Shown piece by piece: positions 11,363-23,329 of a DNA stretch of 64,000 nucleotides. Both the position numbers and the translations under genes were made by a program. A model generated the notes under the pieces. It ran no database searches. It was given only the letters and a program-made list of their open reading frames with translations, and was not told where the DNA came from. The stretch's first letter is position 1, and each line of letters opens with the position of its first letter. Location of the stretch: positions 13,903,167-13,967,166 of the forward strand of contig CM034236.1 of the NCBI GenBank assembly GCA_019916065.1, read 5' to 3'. The DNA is from Vitellaria paradoxa (lineage: Eukaryota > Streptophyta > Magnoliopsida > Ericales > Sapotaceae).

Positions 11363-12876
11363 ATGATGCGCAGATGTTTCAATAAGTCCAGCAAAAATAG
11401 AAGAGTATTTTATAGAATTTATAAAAATAGACGACACCACTGGAAATGGTCTTTTTGACACAATTATAAATGTTATAAAAATTTTAGGACTTGATATTAA
11501 TGATGTACGAGGACAAGGATATGATGATGGATCTAATATGAAAAGAAAACACCAAAGAGTGTAGAAAAGACTACTTGATATATATCCTAAAGCATTTTAC
11601 ATGTCATGTGCTTGCCATAATTTGAACCTTAGACTTTGCGATATGGTGAATTCTTGTTCTAAAGCTGTGTCTTTTTTTGGAGTAGTACAACACATATATT
11701 CATTATTTTCTTCTTCTACAAAGCATTGAAAAATTTTACAAGATAACATACCAAATTTAACTGTCAAGTCATTGTCACAAACACATTAGGAAAGTCACAT
11801 TGAAAGTGTTAAAGTAATAAGATTTCAAGCTCCACAAATAAGAGATGCCTTACTACAATTAGCTAAAACTAGTGAAGATCCTAAAACAAGAAGTGAAGCT
11901 AGTTATTTAGCAACTTATGAAATTTAAAATTTTGAGTTCTTATTGGGAATGACTATTTGGTATGATATACTATTTGCTATAAACTTTGTTAGTAAATATT
12001 TACAATCAAAAGACATGCATTTTGACGTTGCAATAAATCAATTGAATGGTCTCATTTCTTTTTCTAAAAAATATAGAGAAAATGGATTTAAATCTGTAAT
12101 GATTTCCTCTAAGGAGATTGCAACTGAAATGGAAATAGAACTTATATTTCGTGAAAAACGTATAATTCATAGAAAGAAATAGTTTGATGAAAATGCCAAT
12201 GACGAGATAACCCAATCTGCTGAAGAATCTTTTAGAATAAATTATTTCTTATGTCTAATAAATCAAGCAATTTCTTCATTTGAAAATAGGTTTGAACAAT
12301 TTCAAATATACGACAATATTTTTGATTTTCTATTTAATTTTAACAAATTAAAATCATTAGACGATGATACTTTAAAGAAATATTATATTAATCTCAAGTG
12401 TAATTTGAAGCACGATACGTTTTCTGACATTAATGGTTTGGATTTATTTTTAGAACTAAAAATTTTAAAAGAAATATTACAAATAGAAGAAAATACTCCA
12501 ATAAACATATTAAATTATATAAAAAGATTAAATTCTTTTCTAAATGCATATATTGCTTATAGAATATTATTGACAATACCTGTAATAGTAGCTTCTGCAG
12601 AAAGAAGTTTTTCAAAATTGAAATTAATAAAATGTTATTTAAGATCATCCACGTCACAAGAAAGATTAAATGGATTAACTATACTATCAATTGAAAAGAA
12701 TTTGCTAGATAAACTTGAATATAAAGATTTAATTAATAATTTTGCATCTCAAAAAGAAAGAAAAATAAATTTTAATTAATATCTTTACCATAACTAAAAA
12801 TGTAGAAAGTTACAATTTTTTTTAAATGTAAATGCCTCATTTGTGGTTGTCGCTTTAGGTCTCAAAGCACCTTGAA
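11363..12876 (+). pseudogene. Degenerate hAT transposase (5'-truncated)
   Basis: Broken plus-strand frames read as a plant hAT transposase of the kind annotated as zinc-finger MYM/DUF4371 proteins. I see GYDDGSNMK, then CHNLNLRLCDMV, and at 12,405-12,779 a C-terminal dimerisation block (VASAERSFSKLKLIK followed by LRSSTSQERLNGLTILSIE). Several in-frame stops (for example near 11,571, 11,728, 11,925 and 12,181) kill it. The N-terminal zinc finger and left terminus are missing. A decayed right terminus may lie at about 12,840-12,876 (CTTTAGGTCTCAAAGCACCT then GAACCGG). The fragment starts exactly where FEX exon 3 homology ends, so it fills the gap of the missing 5' half of that FEX unit. Confidence 0.75.
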
Positions 12877-12959
12877 CCGGCTGTAATTATCTATTATACA
12901 AAATGCTACATTGCCTCTCTATATTTAGAGTATCATTTTATATATGTTTTTTACTTTGA

Positions 12960-13330
12960 GATGTGAGAAGTAAAATGGAACGACAGTGGGTTCGTCGATG
13001 ATCATGTTGTCCGATTCTAACTATACATTATGGAAGCCAAGAATGGAGGATGCATTGTACTCTAAGGAATTGTATAACCCCTTGAAAATGAAGGAATCAA
13101 ATAAGCCAATACGAAAGAAGACTAGAAAAAGGAAAAATAGAAAGACTTTGGGGTTAATCAGAAAATGGATCGGGGTCTCAAATGTTTGAAAACATAGCCC
13201 ACGAGACAAGCATCTATAAACTATGGAAGACACTGGAATAGATGTATCAGTAAAAAAAAAGAAAAAAATCAGAACAAGGCACTTGTTATGAGCAGAACAT
13301 ACTAATGAGTTCGAAATATAGTAAGTAGCA
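12960..13330 (+). pseudogene. Decayed copia gag fragment, copy 2 (best preserved)
   Basis: A 67-codon open stretch (12,986-13,189) includes SNYTLWKPRMEDALYSKELY and a later GLIRKW, matching the start of plant copia Gag. After it the frame breaks, although recognisable text continues (IYKLWKTLE). It has no LTR and no pol. Confidence 0.55.
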
Positions 13331-13504
13331 TCAACTGTCGAGTGTTGGGCTTAATTATGACGATAAGTCGCATGCACTACTTCTAAGTTATTTGCTGAAC
13401 AACTGAGAAACATTGGGTATTTTCCATACTTAGTGCCGGAAGGTAAAGTGCCAATGGCCATCGGTAATGACGCACTATTCAGCGTTGTGACAAAGAGGAA
13501 ATTT

Positions 13505-14110
13505 CACTACAACAAAATAGTTTATTTTCAACCATTAGAATCATGAAAAAAAAATTGTTAAAAAATATATTTTTCACAATTAAGCAACTACAGATAGGCG
13601 TTGAAATTAAACCCGTAAGAAGAAAAAAAAAAAAAAAAAAAAACAATCTTTCACGATCATTAGGCATTGAAAATAATATAACTGCTTTCAACGATTATAG
13701 CTATTGAAAATAGTATCTATTTTCAACAATCATGACTATTAATACTAACCTTTATTTGTTGATTTTTTTTTTTTTTTTTGATTGTTAGTTTTTACTACGA
13801 ATTATGTTATTTATTTACGAATAAAGCATTGAAAAAGATGCCTATTTTCAACTATTATAACCGTTAATACTAACTTTTATTTGCTAACTTTTTTCATTTG
13901 ACAACCAGTTTTTACTATATGTTTTGTTATTTTTTTTTTTACGAGTAAAGCCATTAATAATATTTCCTTTTTCTATTATAGTAATCGTTGAAAATTTTAT
14001 TTCATTTTTCAAAATATTATAATTATAATATAAAAAAATCATCCTTAATTTTAAAATATTTTAATTATAATATAAAAATTTTATTTTTTTGAATTGACCG
14101 ATTGCGATAT
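13505..14110 (+). mobile_element. CACTA-type transposon terminus, copy 2
   Basis: It begins CACTACAACAAAATAG, with subterminal TTGAAAATA/TATTTTCAA motifs inward to about 14,000. It is the same terminus as at 4,096 and 24,529, at the same distance from the gag remnant. Confidence 0.5.
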
Positions 14111-15040
14111 TTCACCACATACAAGTTAATAAATTTAAATATTCCAAACTTTTGAAACAAATATTATGCTTACAAACCTAGCTAGTTAAGAAAAAAAAAA
14201 TGTGACAAGTACTTTGATATGAAATTTAAGTTAAAATTACATAGTCAACGTTTGTACCATTTGTAAATTTATTCTAAAATAACATTCTACTAAGCAACTT
14301 TGCCAAAACATAAAAAACATTAATAATAATAATAATAATAAAATCAAAAGAGCTCCAAACTAGTCCATTGTACCATCTTAAACTTTTTTTAAAATAATAT
14401 TCTATTAAGTTCACCAAAAAAAACATATCAACTAAACTATCATGACTACTCGTCTTCACTTCCCAAATTTGCAATTGATTTATCTCTGCTCCACAAATAA
14501 ATAAAAACATATTAACCAAACTTAAAAATACAATTAATAAAGTATATTCTAAACGTTTCATTCATACATATAATTATGACCATTTACATTGTTGCAAAAA
14601 CTACATTCTAAGTTAATGGTTTTAGACGTAACAAACAAAAACTAACTAACACGAAATTAACTAGCTAGTATAAGAATTAAAATTTGTTCATGAACTTATC
14701 AAATTTGATTCATTCATAGAGGCCAAATTAGTACTTTCAATTTAAAAGGTATGTGGTCTTGACATTATCAGCGCTAACATCTCTTCAAACCTTTCTATTT
14801 TGTCTTCTAATGTCTTTCTTTTTGCATTCTCTTCTTGAAGTTAAGCTTAAAGATTACTAAAAAAAATTGAAAATAGCGCATCACAAGCTTTTGTTACTGA
14901 AGGAAAAAGATGTGTCATGCGAAACAAACAAATAAATAAAGGAAAGTCAAAGTCGAGACAACCCGATCACAGGTTTACTGTCTACTATTGCAATTAGGAA
15001 AGGCGCTTAAAATGAGACTCCCTAAAATACAAGGCAACAA

Positions 15041-15692
15041 CAATCCGTTGAGTTCTCTTTGTCCTCCATTTGCTTGAACTAGACTTTTCCGAAAACTTTG
15101 CACTATATGCTGGCTCACCCAGTCAAGCTCTTAGCTAAAAAAGATTCGAAGACACTCCTCAAGCTATTGAACTTCACTTTCAATAGCATTTGCGTGAGCT
15201 ATCGCTTACTCAACTTGCACAAAGCTACTGGCCTTCACTACAATTTCTTATGAAACTTGACTGACCTGTTAGGGCCTTTTAGAAATCTTGCTTTTCTACC
15301 TTCCCTATTTACTCTATGAATTAGCATCGACCTATTTTTTCAGCGTAGAAACTTGCAGGATCGAGAGCTGAATCATCGTAGAAAATGGAATCAATGCTCA
15401 TGATTTGCTTGGGAAGAATGGGTTTGTCAAAACCAGATGGAAAAGGAAGGGACCAAGCTCAAAGTCAGAGGCGAGTTGACAGATAAAAAACTTGGATGTT
15501 GTGATTCCGCTTTTTCATTAGCGAGTGAAACTTCGTGAATGAGCAGAAAGGGTGCTCCAACCGAGTGTTGAGGAAACCTTCATTAGGAGGTTTCTCTTTG
15601 AGGAATCGCCGTTCTTCGCTCAAAATTCTTCAGAAGACTTCTGCTCCGCTTTTTGCCTTTTTAATAGCTTGAGCTGAGTACAATGAGGATTA
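15041..15692. other. About 650-bp insert of organelle-like composition (possible NUMT)
   Basis: The two other copies of this block run straight from AAGGCAAC/AAGGCAAT to a stretch reading AAAAATTCAAT. Here about 650 bp intervene. The insert is visibly richer in G+C than its surroundings, lacks long A/T runs, and has the mixed CTTC/GAAG texture common in plant mitochondrial DNA. There is no inverted repeat, poly(A) tail or clear target-site duplication. I recognise no gene. Nuclear integration of mitochondrial DNA is my inference; a transposon fragment is the alternative. Confidence 0.4.
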
Positions 15693-16406
15693 GCAAAAAT
15701 TCAATCGCATGAAACATTAGTGTTGTTAGGGTCCAACAAGGACGTTGCCTAGCTATAACGGTTGGTTGTTACTATATAGATCGAAGGAGAATGCTATTAA
15801 GGAGAATTGCTTTTAGACTTGAGTTTGGTGATATAATGAGACAAAGTAAATAAATGATGTAGTATTGCACTAACGCACATAAAACAAGGGTAGGAATTGT
15901 ACAGAGGGATCATCCCAAATGTAATACGGATGTATCATAATGGAGTTGAAGGTGTGTGGGAATGAGGTGCCCACTTGAATTGTGATGATCACTGGAAGTA
16001 ACAATTATGCAGTTTAGAAAAAAGAGACAAAGCAAGTGATAACAGTGGTGGTAGATCAAATTATTTCTTTTAAACTTAAAAGAATAAGTGACAAATTCAT
16101 CTCTCTAAAAGTGTACAATTTTCGGAAAGATAGGTTACAAGACATTGTAGTGAAGTGATATCAGAAATCCTAGATAGATAATACGGATTTCTTAAAAGAA
16201 AGTGGAGATATTGGATTTCAATTATTTGGGCAGAAGGTTTGATTTTCAATAACCTCCTAAATTGAACGGGATAGCCAAAGGGATTATTATTATTATTTTT
16301 TGGCTTGCATCATTATGGGTTTCTGCCTCTTTTCATTGAACATCCTTAATTCGAGTAAAAATTGAGGGTTATAATTAAGAGGAGGCAAGGATGTGAAAAA
16401 CGAGCT

Positions 16407-18945
16407 ATATTTCTTAAAAAATAATTTTTTTCATAAAATAAAAGTATTTATCACATTGTAATTATATCTTGAATTAAATTTTTATATAAAAACTTTTATA
16501 ACATTATTAAGTATGCTAAATATACATGAAAAGAAATATGAACAGTTGTGAAAAAAACAAAATGAAGTATAAAAAACTATTTATAAAGTACAAATAAACT
16601 CACCCAATAATTAATATATTTAATGCATAAAGAAGTATAACAAACACAATGGTTGTTGGTTATTCATTCAAAAAAAAAAAAAAAAAAGAGTTACTAGAAT
16701 TGGAATATAACCAAGCTAGTAATTAAGCAAATGAAGTCCGTAGATTTCGATTTACATGAAAATTGAAGTCCCTTTAAAAATTGATTTAAGCCTGTGAAAG
16801 AAAATGTAACAAACACAATGTACATTCATTCACTCTAAACATTAAGCAGAATCTTAAAATTACAAATTAAGCCAAAAACTAGATAGAAAAAAATAAAACA
16901 AAAATGAGAGAGGAAACAAAGAACTGGACTCAGCGTGTATTAATTGTAACCCTTCACCCAGACGGGTACAGAGTAAATCAGTGTTCCGAGGGTGAAAGAC
17001 ATTACAATAGTAATCAAGGCATACTTATATGCCCTTAAAGGGTGTTTGCTCTGCCTCATCGCGTAGAACTCAGCCATGAAAGTGGAAACAGTGCTTAGAC
17101 AACCCATCAGCCCAAACTGCAAACCATTTGCAACAGTATCACAGTTCTTCGTTTTCACCTGAATTCAGCAAAATAACTTGTTTCAGTAAGAACTTGTGTA
17201 GGGTACAAAAATTGGTTAAGCCAATGCAATTATGTGAATTATCAAATGCCGTATTGCTCAGAGATCACAGGATGTGTCTATAAACATATAAAATGTGGAC
17301 TTTTGCTTGGAACTTTACCGCTTTCTTTAGTGTTGCGAGTGCTGCCGTGAGGCAAGCTGCAGAAACATTGGCTATCAGAGTCCCAAAGGGAACCCATTCG
17401 AATGAGCCTGCTTTTCCTATGCCACGGCCGTTGAGTCGGGCTAAGAACCACCTGATCCAAACACCAATTGGTCCAACAATGCAAGCCAACCACAACTGGG
17501 CTCCGCTGCTGCCACTGTGAAACTCTTTCTTCACCAAAGCCCCACTGATGCCCCAAAACAAGCCCAGCATCAACAGCAGCACCATGATAACTGTAAATTG
17601 ACACCAGCGATTGTCCATCTTCCAATTGCTTCTAGAGCTAGAAGAATCATCTAATGCAAGTATGTTTAACATTAGGGGATGTGATCTCAAGCTCTGAGCA
17701 GTCTCAACCCCAAAAATAATGGAATATGCTGCAAGAAACAGACCTGCAATTCAAAGCTATTGTTTATAAGCCTCAAAAAAGACAAGAATGACAGGAATAA
17801 TAGGGCCAGTTCATATGCTGTACTCATAAATTCATGTAAAATCAACACTACCTATGACAAAACCAAGCACAGCAAAAACCCATCTGCCTTGAACACTGAG
17901 GTCAAGCATTTTCTGATTCCAACCACTGAAAGTTGTAAGGCTTCCCAAGTAACCAGTTGTCAGTCCAATGGCTAAATGATCTGAAACTCTGGATATATCT
18001 CCTTTGAAAACAACGCTCCACCATCCCATTAAGAATGAGCCAACCTTGCAGGATGTTTAGTAAATTTTGTGTGAGAATAGAAGGCAAATTTAGGGTGTGT
18101 ATGGAGTGACAAAAAATGAGTTAAAATTAGATAAAGTGAAATAAATTGTGGGTTCATAATTTATGTAATGAGATAAAAAGTAAATAATTTTTAGAGTTTT
18201 TTAGTATTATTCACTATTTTTAGAATTTTTTGTCACCCCAAATTAAGCCGTAAGTGCCAGGTGAAACTAAAACTATAAAGTGACAAGTGAAGGCAAATTG
18301 CACTAATGCCCACCACACAACTTACAACCAAGACCTCCAAGGATGAAACTTCCAGAAGAAAAACCAACACAAAATGACCATCAAAATAAGCTACTAATTT
18401 CTTAACTGCAAGCCTACCAGGATGGGGCCAATCACCATGAGTTGGAACACTTCCTATCATCTGCTACCACAAAAACACCTAAGATGTTCTGGAACCCCCC
18501 CTCGCCAAAAAAAAAAAAAAACAGGCAAAGAGATGTAACAATAACCAGATCCTTCACATAATCTAAGCCCCAGCACTTGTACCCCCTCTAACCATTGTAT
18601 TTATTAAACTTTGAAGATCATTTCTCATATAAATTATGATATCAAAAAATTACTGAACCTCTAAGCTCAGATGGAGTGATGAACCTAATCCCTCAACAAA
18701 ATCAAGATCCTAAAATTAGATGGAGGTGCAAAATCCAAAGCATGAGGTGACATTTCATAAGGACTAAGCAAAAAGTTGCCTCTCATCAGACCCTTAAAAA
18801 AACACTTAGAAATGGAACCACATTGAAGAAATGTTTGTTAATATAAATACTGTATTTTCTTTTTCTCCGTGCTCAGATACGCACGCACGCGTGAGAGAGA
18901 GGGAGAGAGAGAGACCATATTAGAAGGAAGATCAAGGTACATATA
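16407..18945. repeat. Segmental duplication, block B copy 2
   Basis: This is the partner of 8,803-11,362. It carries exons 6-4 and part of exon 3 of the complete FEX gene. Differences from copy 1 are mostly single bases and small indels. Confidence 0.85.
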
Positions 18946-21900
18946 ATATTGATCCCTCGTGGCATCAACTACTCCGGGGCCAAACAATTTTTGCAGTAAA
19001 TACCTTGTTAAAACCTACAAACATCAAATAAAAAGGTCAAAATTTTCCACACTAATGCTACCTTAGCCTCCATTCCGTACTTCAGAGAGAGTATTTGATA
19101 TAATATAATTCTGTGAGGGCAGTCTCCATCCACTACAATATAACAACAAAAGCAGTAGGAATAACAATGACAGCAGCAACAATAAATTCAAAATAGGATA
19201 GGCCAGTAGTACCTGTTTGTTGATTATTATAATTTTCCCATACCAACAAATAAAAATGAGATCCAAATAGTTAAATCAGTGCATAAGATCTTAGATAATT
19301 GTGTAGGAAGATTCAGAAATTTAATAAGAAACATCAAAAGCTAGTAAAAAATAACTTCAAAACATTTATGCAAAATGGAATGTGGATTGAATTTTCATCA
19401 TTTGTTGGAAAGTAGGAGGAAGTGACATATTATTTTATGTTGGCTATCAACCTTACCGCAATCCCCCTTTGTCCAAACTTGGGACCGACTGTGTTAAAAT
19501 ATATTAAGCACGTAGAGGCAAATTTAATGCGTGCCGAGCTAATAATTATAATTAAAATAACATCAATTTTTCTTCACCTTTCTCGGCTGCATGGCCAACC
19601 AAACTAAGGGAGGATAACCTTTTGTATCCTACCTTCCCTTAAGCTTAATTTTCTATTCCTTAGCCTAAATGCAGCATTAACCTCATTAAACACGATGAAA
19701 TATAGAGTATTGACCAACAGTGGAGTTACGAAGGGATGAGTGGGGGCACGTATCCACATTGATTGCAAAATCTTCTCATAGGATACAATTATTTTATTAA
19801 TTTTCATACATTATAAGTTTAACCCCACTGAAATTCAAAATTCATCCCTAATCAAGTGAAAAGTTTCTCTCTTCCATGTGAATTTATCTCGCAACTTAGT
19901 ACTCCACTTCTTTTTTTACCTATATATATATATCTCTTTAAACCCAGCCAAGCCACTTCAACTTTTCATTTTTATCACTCTCCCTCTCTTCTCATAAGGG
20001 ATCTCTCAACTTTTCATCATTCCTTATTTTTTTCTCTCACTAATAAACCTGGCAGAGCCCATCTTCCTCTTACCATTTCTTTCTTTATTCTCAATGCTTC
20101 TCTCTTCCTTTTTAAAGCCTAGTGGGCAGATGCTCATCTTTCAAATAAGATCTTGAATTTCTCTCTTCAATTTACAACAAAACCCAATGAGCAGAATATC
20201 GAGATAAAGGCCTAGACAACTTAGTTGAATGCAAATGCTTGGGTGTGAAAAGCTTGACCAAGGATGTAGGAGGCCATGAGGGCAACTCTGGAGGAGCAAC
20301 TGTAGTACACCATTATTGGCAATAGCACCCAAATATAATTTTGAAATATGACGATATGAGTTTATGATGCAAAGATACAAAAAGGAGAAAAGTTTTATAC
20401 TATCTACAACAATCTAATGAACATACCAGATATTATTTGAACACGCACACCCACACAAAACAAACAAACGAACAAACTCTAACATTATAATTTTAAAATA
20501 CTGAAAACTACGAAACAATAATACTCAAGTCTGACTTCTAAAATAGTACAGGCATTTCTTAATTGTAACCACTATACATGCCCATAATGGCTTATCAAAC
20601 TGTATACTGATGAGACCGGAGATATTATCAGAAGAGATGACACTTTTTGGGTTCAAACCTTCATATCTTCATATAAACAATGCTTTTAAAGATATTTTTG
20701 TTATTTATGCTTACATTATGTTCTACATATTTAAGAAGACAGTTATTATCTCATTTCAACTTCTTTATTCAAGGATTCAAGAAACCATCTTCCATATTGC
20801 TTGGCAACTAAAATATGAACTGCATATTTAATTCATAAAGCTACTCACATCTTCCACAACATTTGCCTAGCTTAACAATTTTTAATCAGATTTGGGCGAG
20901 GAAGGAAAAAAATGAGGTTTAATGGGTTTGAAATTAAATTATATAAAAATATCCGAGAGCTTTGTAGTATAGTTAGATTAGGAAACTAGAAGAGAAGATA
21001 AACTAGAGAGAGGAGAATTAGTTTATTCAGATACCCATACAGCAACATTCCTTACTATGAAAGATTACAAATAACTACTTCTACGTTGTTATTTCAAATA
21101 TATTAATCAAATATACTAAAACTCTCAAATTCGAGTCCACATCTGAACTACCAAATCAAATTTTTATTTTTATTTTTCTCCTTCAATAATTAGTGTCAAA
21201 TCTTCTCATTCAAATCCATGAATATAAACAAAACCCAAAGATCAGATGTAGAAATAATATTTACATGTGTATTGCGTCAATGGTAGTATCACATATTTCA
21301 CTAAGAGAATGTAAAGGGTACAATACACATACAACTTAATTATTTTGATAATTGTTTGGATTTAATAATGCACATTTACAATCAAAACAATTATTATCAA
21401 TTGCTATCTGGTGGAAAATTAAAATTATGGGTGAAGAAAAAATAAGTAAAGGTTTGCATGATACTCAAGGATTTGAAAAATGAAAAAGAAAGTAACAAGT
21501 AAAAGTTTTGCCATGTTACCCCAAGAATTCCAAAGACAGCCAGATGGATTAGGCATGAAATGTAACCCAATAACCATGGTAGCTCTTTCTTGTTCTCCTG
21601 CAAAATGGAAACAAAAAAAGACTCATAATCACCAAGATGGATCACCCACGCATAATTGCTTATAGAATAAATAAATTTATACATTATATGAATAAAGTTG
21701 AGAACAAAAGTCGTCTCTGTAAGTCTACAATAAAACTATTAAAAAGGAAAAGGGATCGAAAAAACTCACTTGCTTTTTGTTATCAGAATCTAAGGTCACA
21801 CTGGTGGAAGGAAGGGGGACATTTTCCAGTGTTGATGGCAAAACAGGAGTGGTAGTTGTTTCTGCCATGGGATCTCGAGACCAATATTCGTATGACTGTG

Positions 21901-22117
21901 AAGCATCCTCCTAAGTGGGCATAACCCTACAATTTTCCATCACATCATCGATAGACAAATGTAACCTACGACTTTCGCTGAACCTATTGCTATTAAGTGC
22001 CCGATCTCCAATATCCCCAGCCTCTGAAACAATCTCATCTTCAAGGTCATCATCTTCAAGAGGGGGGACAACATTTGAGAAACTCAAAGAATGCCTTCTC
22101 AAATGTAACGATGGCAT
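16940..22117 (-). CDS. FEX: Fluoride exporter FEX (double CrcB-domain channel), six exons, in-frame TAG in exon 1
   Basis: Eukaryotic FEX proteins are plasma-membrane fluoride channels that let F- leave the cell; each is two fused antiparallel CrcB/Fluc domains. Exons on the minus strand: 22117-21770, 21597-21520, 19014-18916, 18044-17852, 17743-17319, 17158-16940. All introns are GT-AG and all phases agree, giving 453 codons, close to the length I expect for plant FEX. Residues 1-116 are a charged, serine-rich N-terminus. Domain I follows (HLAVFGILG about 131-142, pore Asn174 in SNMVGS, TTFS at 212-215), then a linker helix (about 290-310) and domain II (Asn365 in GTLIANVS, STVSTF 403-408, C-terminus VKGYN). 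Codon 69 is TAG (21911-21913) between MPT and EDASQ. Either it is a nonsense mutation, an unseen intron removes it, or translation starts at the ATG at 21868 (about 370 residues, both domains intact). The exon 3 donor is ATG|GTCTCT next to a GA tract. Confidence 0.88.
18093..18242. mobile_element. TTA-flanked MITE in FEX intron 3
   Basis: The 150-bp element runs from GGGTGTGTATGGAGTGAC to GTCACCCCAAA, with TTA on both sides (18090-18092, 18243-18245). The arms pair over GTGACAAAAAAT. The interior (GATAAAGTGAAATAA, then TAATGAGATAAAAAGT) recurs at 10,490-10,650, at 37,376-37,513 (inverted) and at about 42,751-42,890 (inverted). It is non-coding. TTA duplications suggest a Tourist/PIF-Harbinger type. 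Confidence 0.65.
19017..21519. other. Long FEX intron 2
   Basis: This is the 2.5-kb intron between exons 2 and 3, with donor GGG|GTAACA and acceptor TTTGTAG|GTT. It contains the MITE at 19,716-19,850 and AT-rich text. The short open frames on both strands show no recognisable domain. This part is unique to the complete unit. Confidence 0.75.
19716..19850. mobile_element. Possible hAT-type MITE in FEX intron 2
   Basis: CAGTGGAGTTACGAAGGGAT at the left and ATTCATCCCTA at the right resemble the ends of the better supported 144-bp hAT MITE at 42,984-43,127 (GGGACGAGTGGGGG and similar interior). No clear 8-bp duplication is seen here, so the ends are approximate. Confidence 0.35.
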
Positions 22118-22480
22118 TGTACGGAGATGGAGAGTTCACCACTGTGAATTCGACTTCGGATTCTACAGGGCTAGCTCGAACGGGAATGATAACTCTGCTC
22201 AGAGGCCAAACTGGGGCAGAGTTAAATCCTATCAGTAGGCACTCTGCTAGTTCAAGGGTGCGCTATAAAATAGTGGGGTGCATCCAAAGCGATTTCAAGT
22301 ATATTAGACTAACACCAAGCACTTTTATACCACGCTCAGCGAAATGCCACGTGTCCCATGTCAAAATACTCTATAAGGAGCCACATGCCCCAAATCCATT
22401 TTATAACAACATATATAATATACATTAGTGCAGCCCCCACTAATGCAACACAAGGTTACTGATGATGTGGTTTCGTATCA
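22118..22480 (-). promoter_or_regulatory. FEX 5' flank with ACGTG core
   Basis: This is the region upstream of the FEX start codon. It is conserved in the partner copy at about 1,734-2,060, including a GCCACGTGTCCCATGTC stretch (near 22,347) with a G-box/ABRE core CACGTG; the partner reads ACCACGTGTTTCATGTC. No unambiguous TATA box could be placed. A regulatory role is inference from the motif and the shared flank. Confidence 0.35.
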
Positions 22481-23329
22481 GCTTTCTTCTCCTTATTATA
22501 TATGTATTATTGGGCCAGGTTTAATTTACTCTTAAGTGAGGAATATTTTAGCAAAAAAAATGTGTCACGTACTTAATGGTGGGTATTCCATTAGTTTTAA
22601 CTAATGAAAACGAGCATGAATGGAATTTGGATATATGGTGGTCATCAAATTGCTTTCTTCCCAAGAATTATTTGTGGGAGAAACAATAAAAAATCATAAT
22701 CGTGCTACGGTTAGTGCTGCATTTCCTGATGAAGGGCGTTAGACAGAGTTGCATATTTGTATTAATCTATTCTTATATTATATATATATATATATATACT
22801 TTTTAAGATGCAAACGTTTGATCTAATTGTCAAACTCTCCTTAACATGACATAACTAATGAAGAAATTAAACAAACTCATTTGGAAAAGGGCTTATTTTG
22901 TCAGTAAACATGTTAAAATTTTAACAATATTTTGGCTTTGACTAAAATTAACATAAAAGGCTGGTCATCATAATCAGCTTGTGCTGACAAATGCTTCAAG
23001 CTCAATTCCAAGATTAATTTAAGGTTGAGCTCTTCGAGCAATACCTAATTGGCTTAGCAAGACGCCCCAAGCCTCCAATTTATGAAATAATATGATCGGC
23101 TGTACTTTTATTACAAGAGTATTTGGGGGCTTGAAGCAAGTGTTTTTTTTTTTTTTTGGTTGCAGAATATGCATGCGTCAATAAATCAAATTAAGAAATC
23201 TAAGCTCATTAGCCCATTACCTGACTGAACTACTCAATTGAATTAAGGCACCTACATCACCTCTTAAGAGATTCATTAAAATAAAGTGTAAAAATGTAAA
23301 AAAATCCAAAATCTAATTAACCATATGTA

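Larger units (their letters stand above)
12886..16407. repeat. Block E, middle-unit copy of FEX upstream DNA
   Basis: This aligns with about 3,480-6,290 and 23,915-26,740. It holds the gag remnant (12,960-13,330), the CACTA-type terminus (from 13,505) and downstream non-coding DNA, plus a private insert at 15,041-15,692. At 16,407 it joins block B of the complete FEX unit directly. The text between A and B seen at 6.3-8.8 kb is missing here. Its position between two FEX units fits tandem-array inheritance. Confidence 0.8.

Noticed and set aside
12886..16407. Block E as an independently transposed 3.5-kb element
   Set aside because: All three copies sit at the same place relative to FEX units, so tandem duplication explains them without transposition.
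18233..18460. Minus-strand 75-codon frame in FEX intron 3 as an extra exon
   Set aside because: Exons 3 and 4 join in phase without it, and part of it is MITE sequence.
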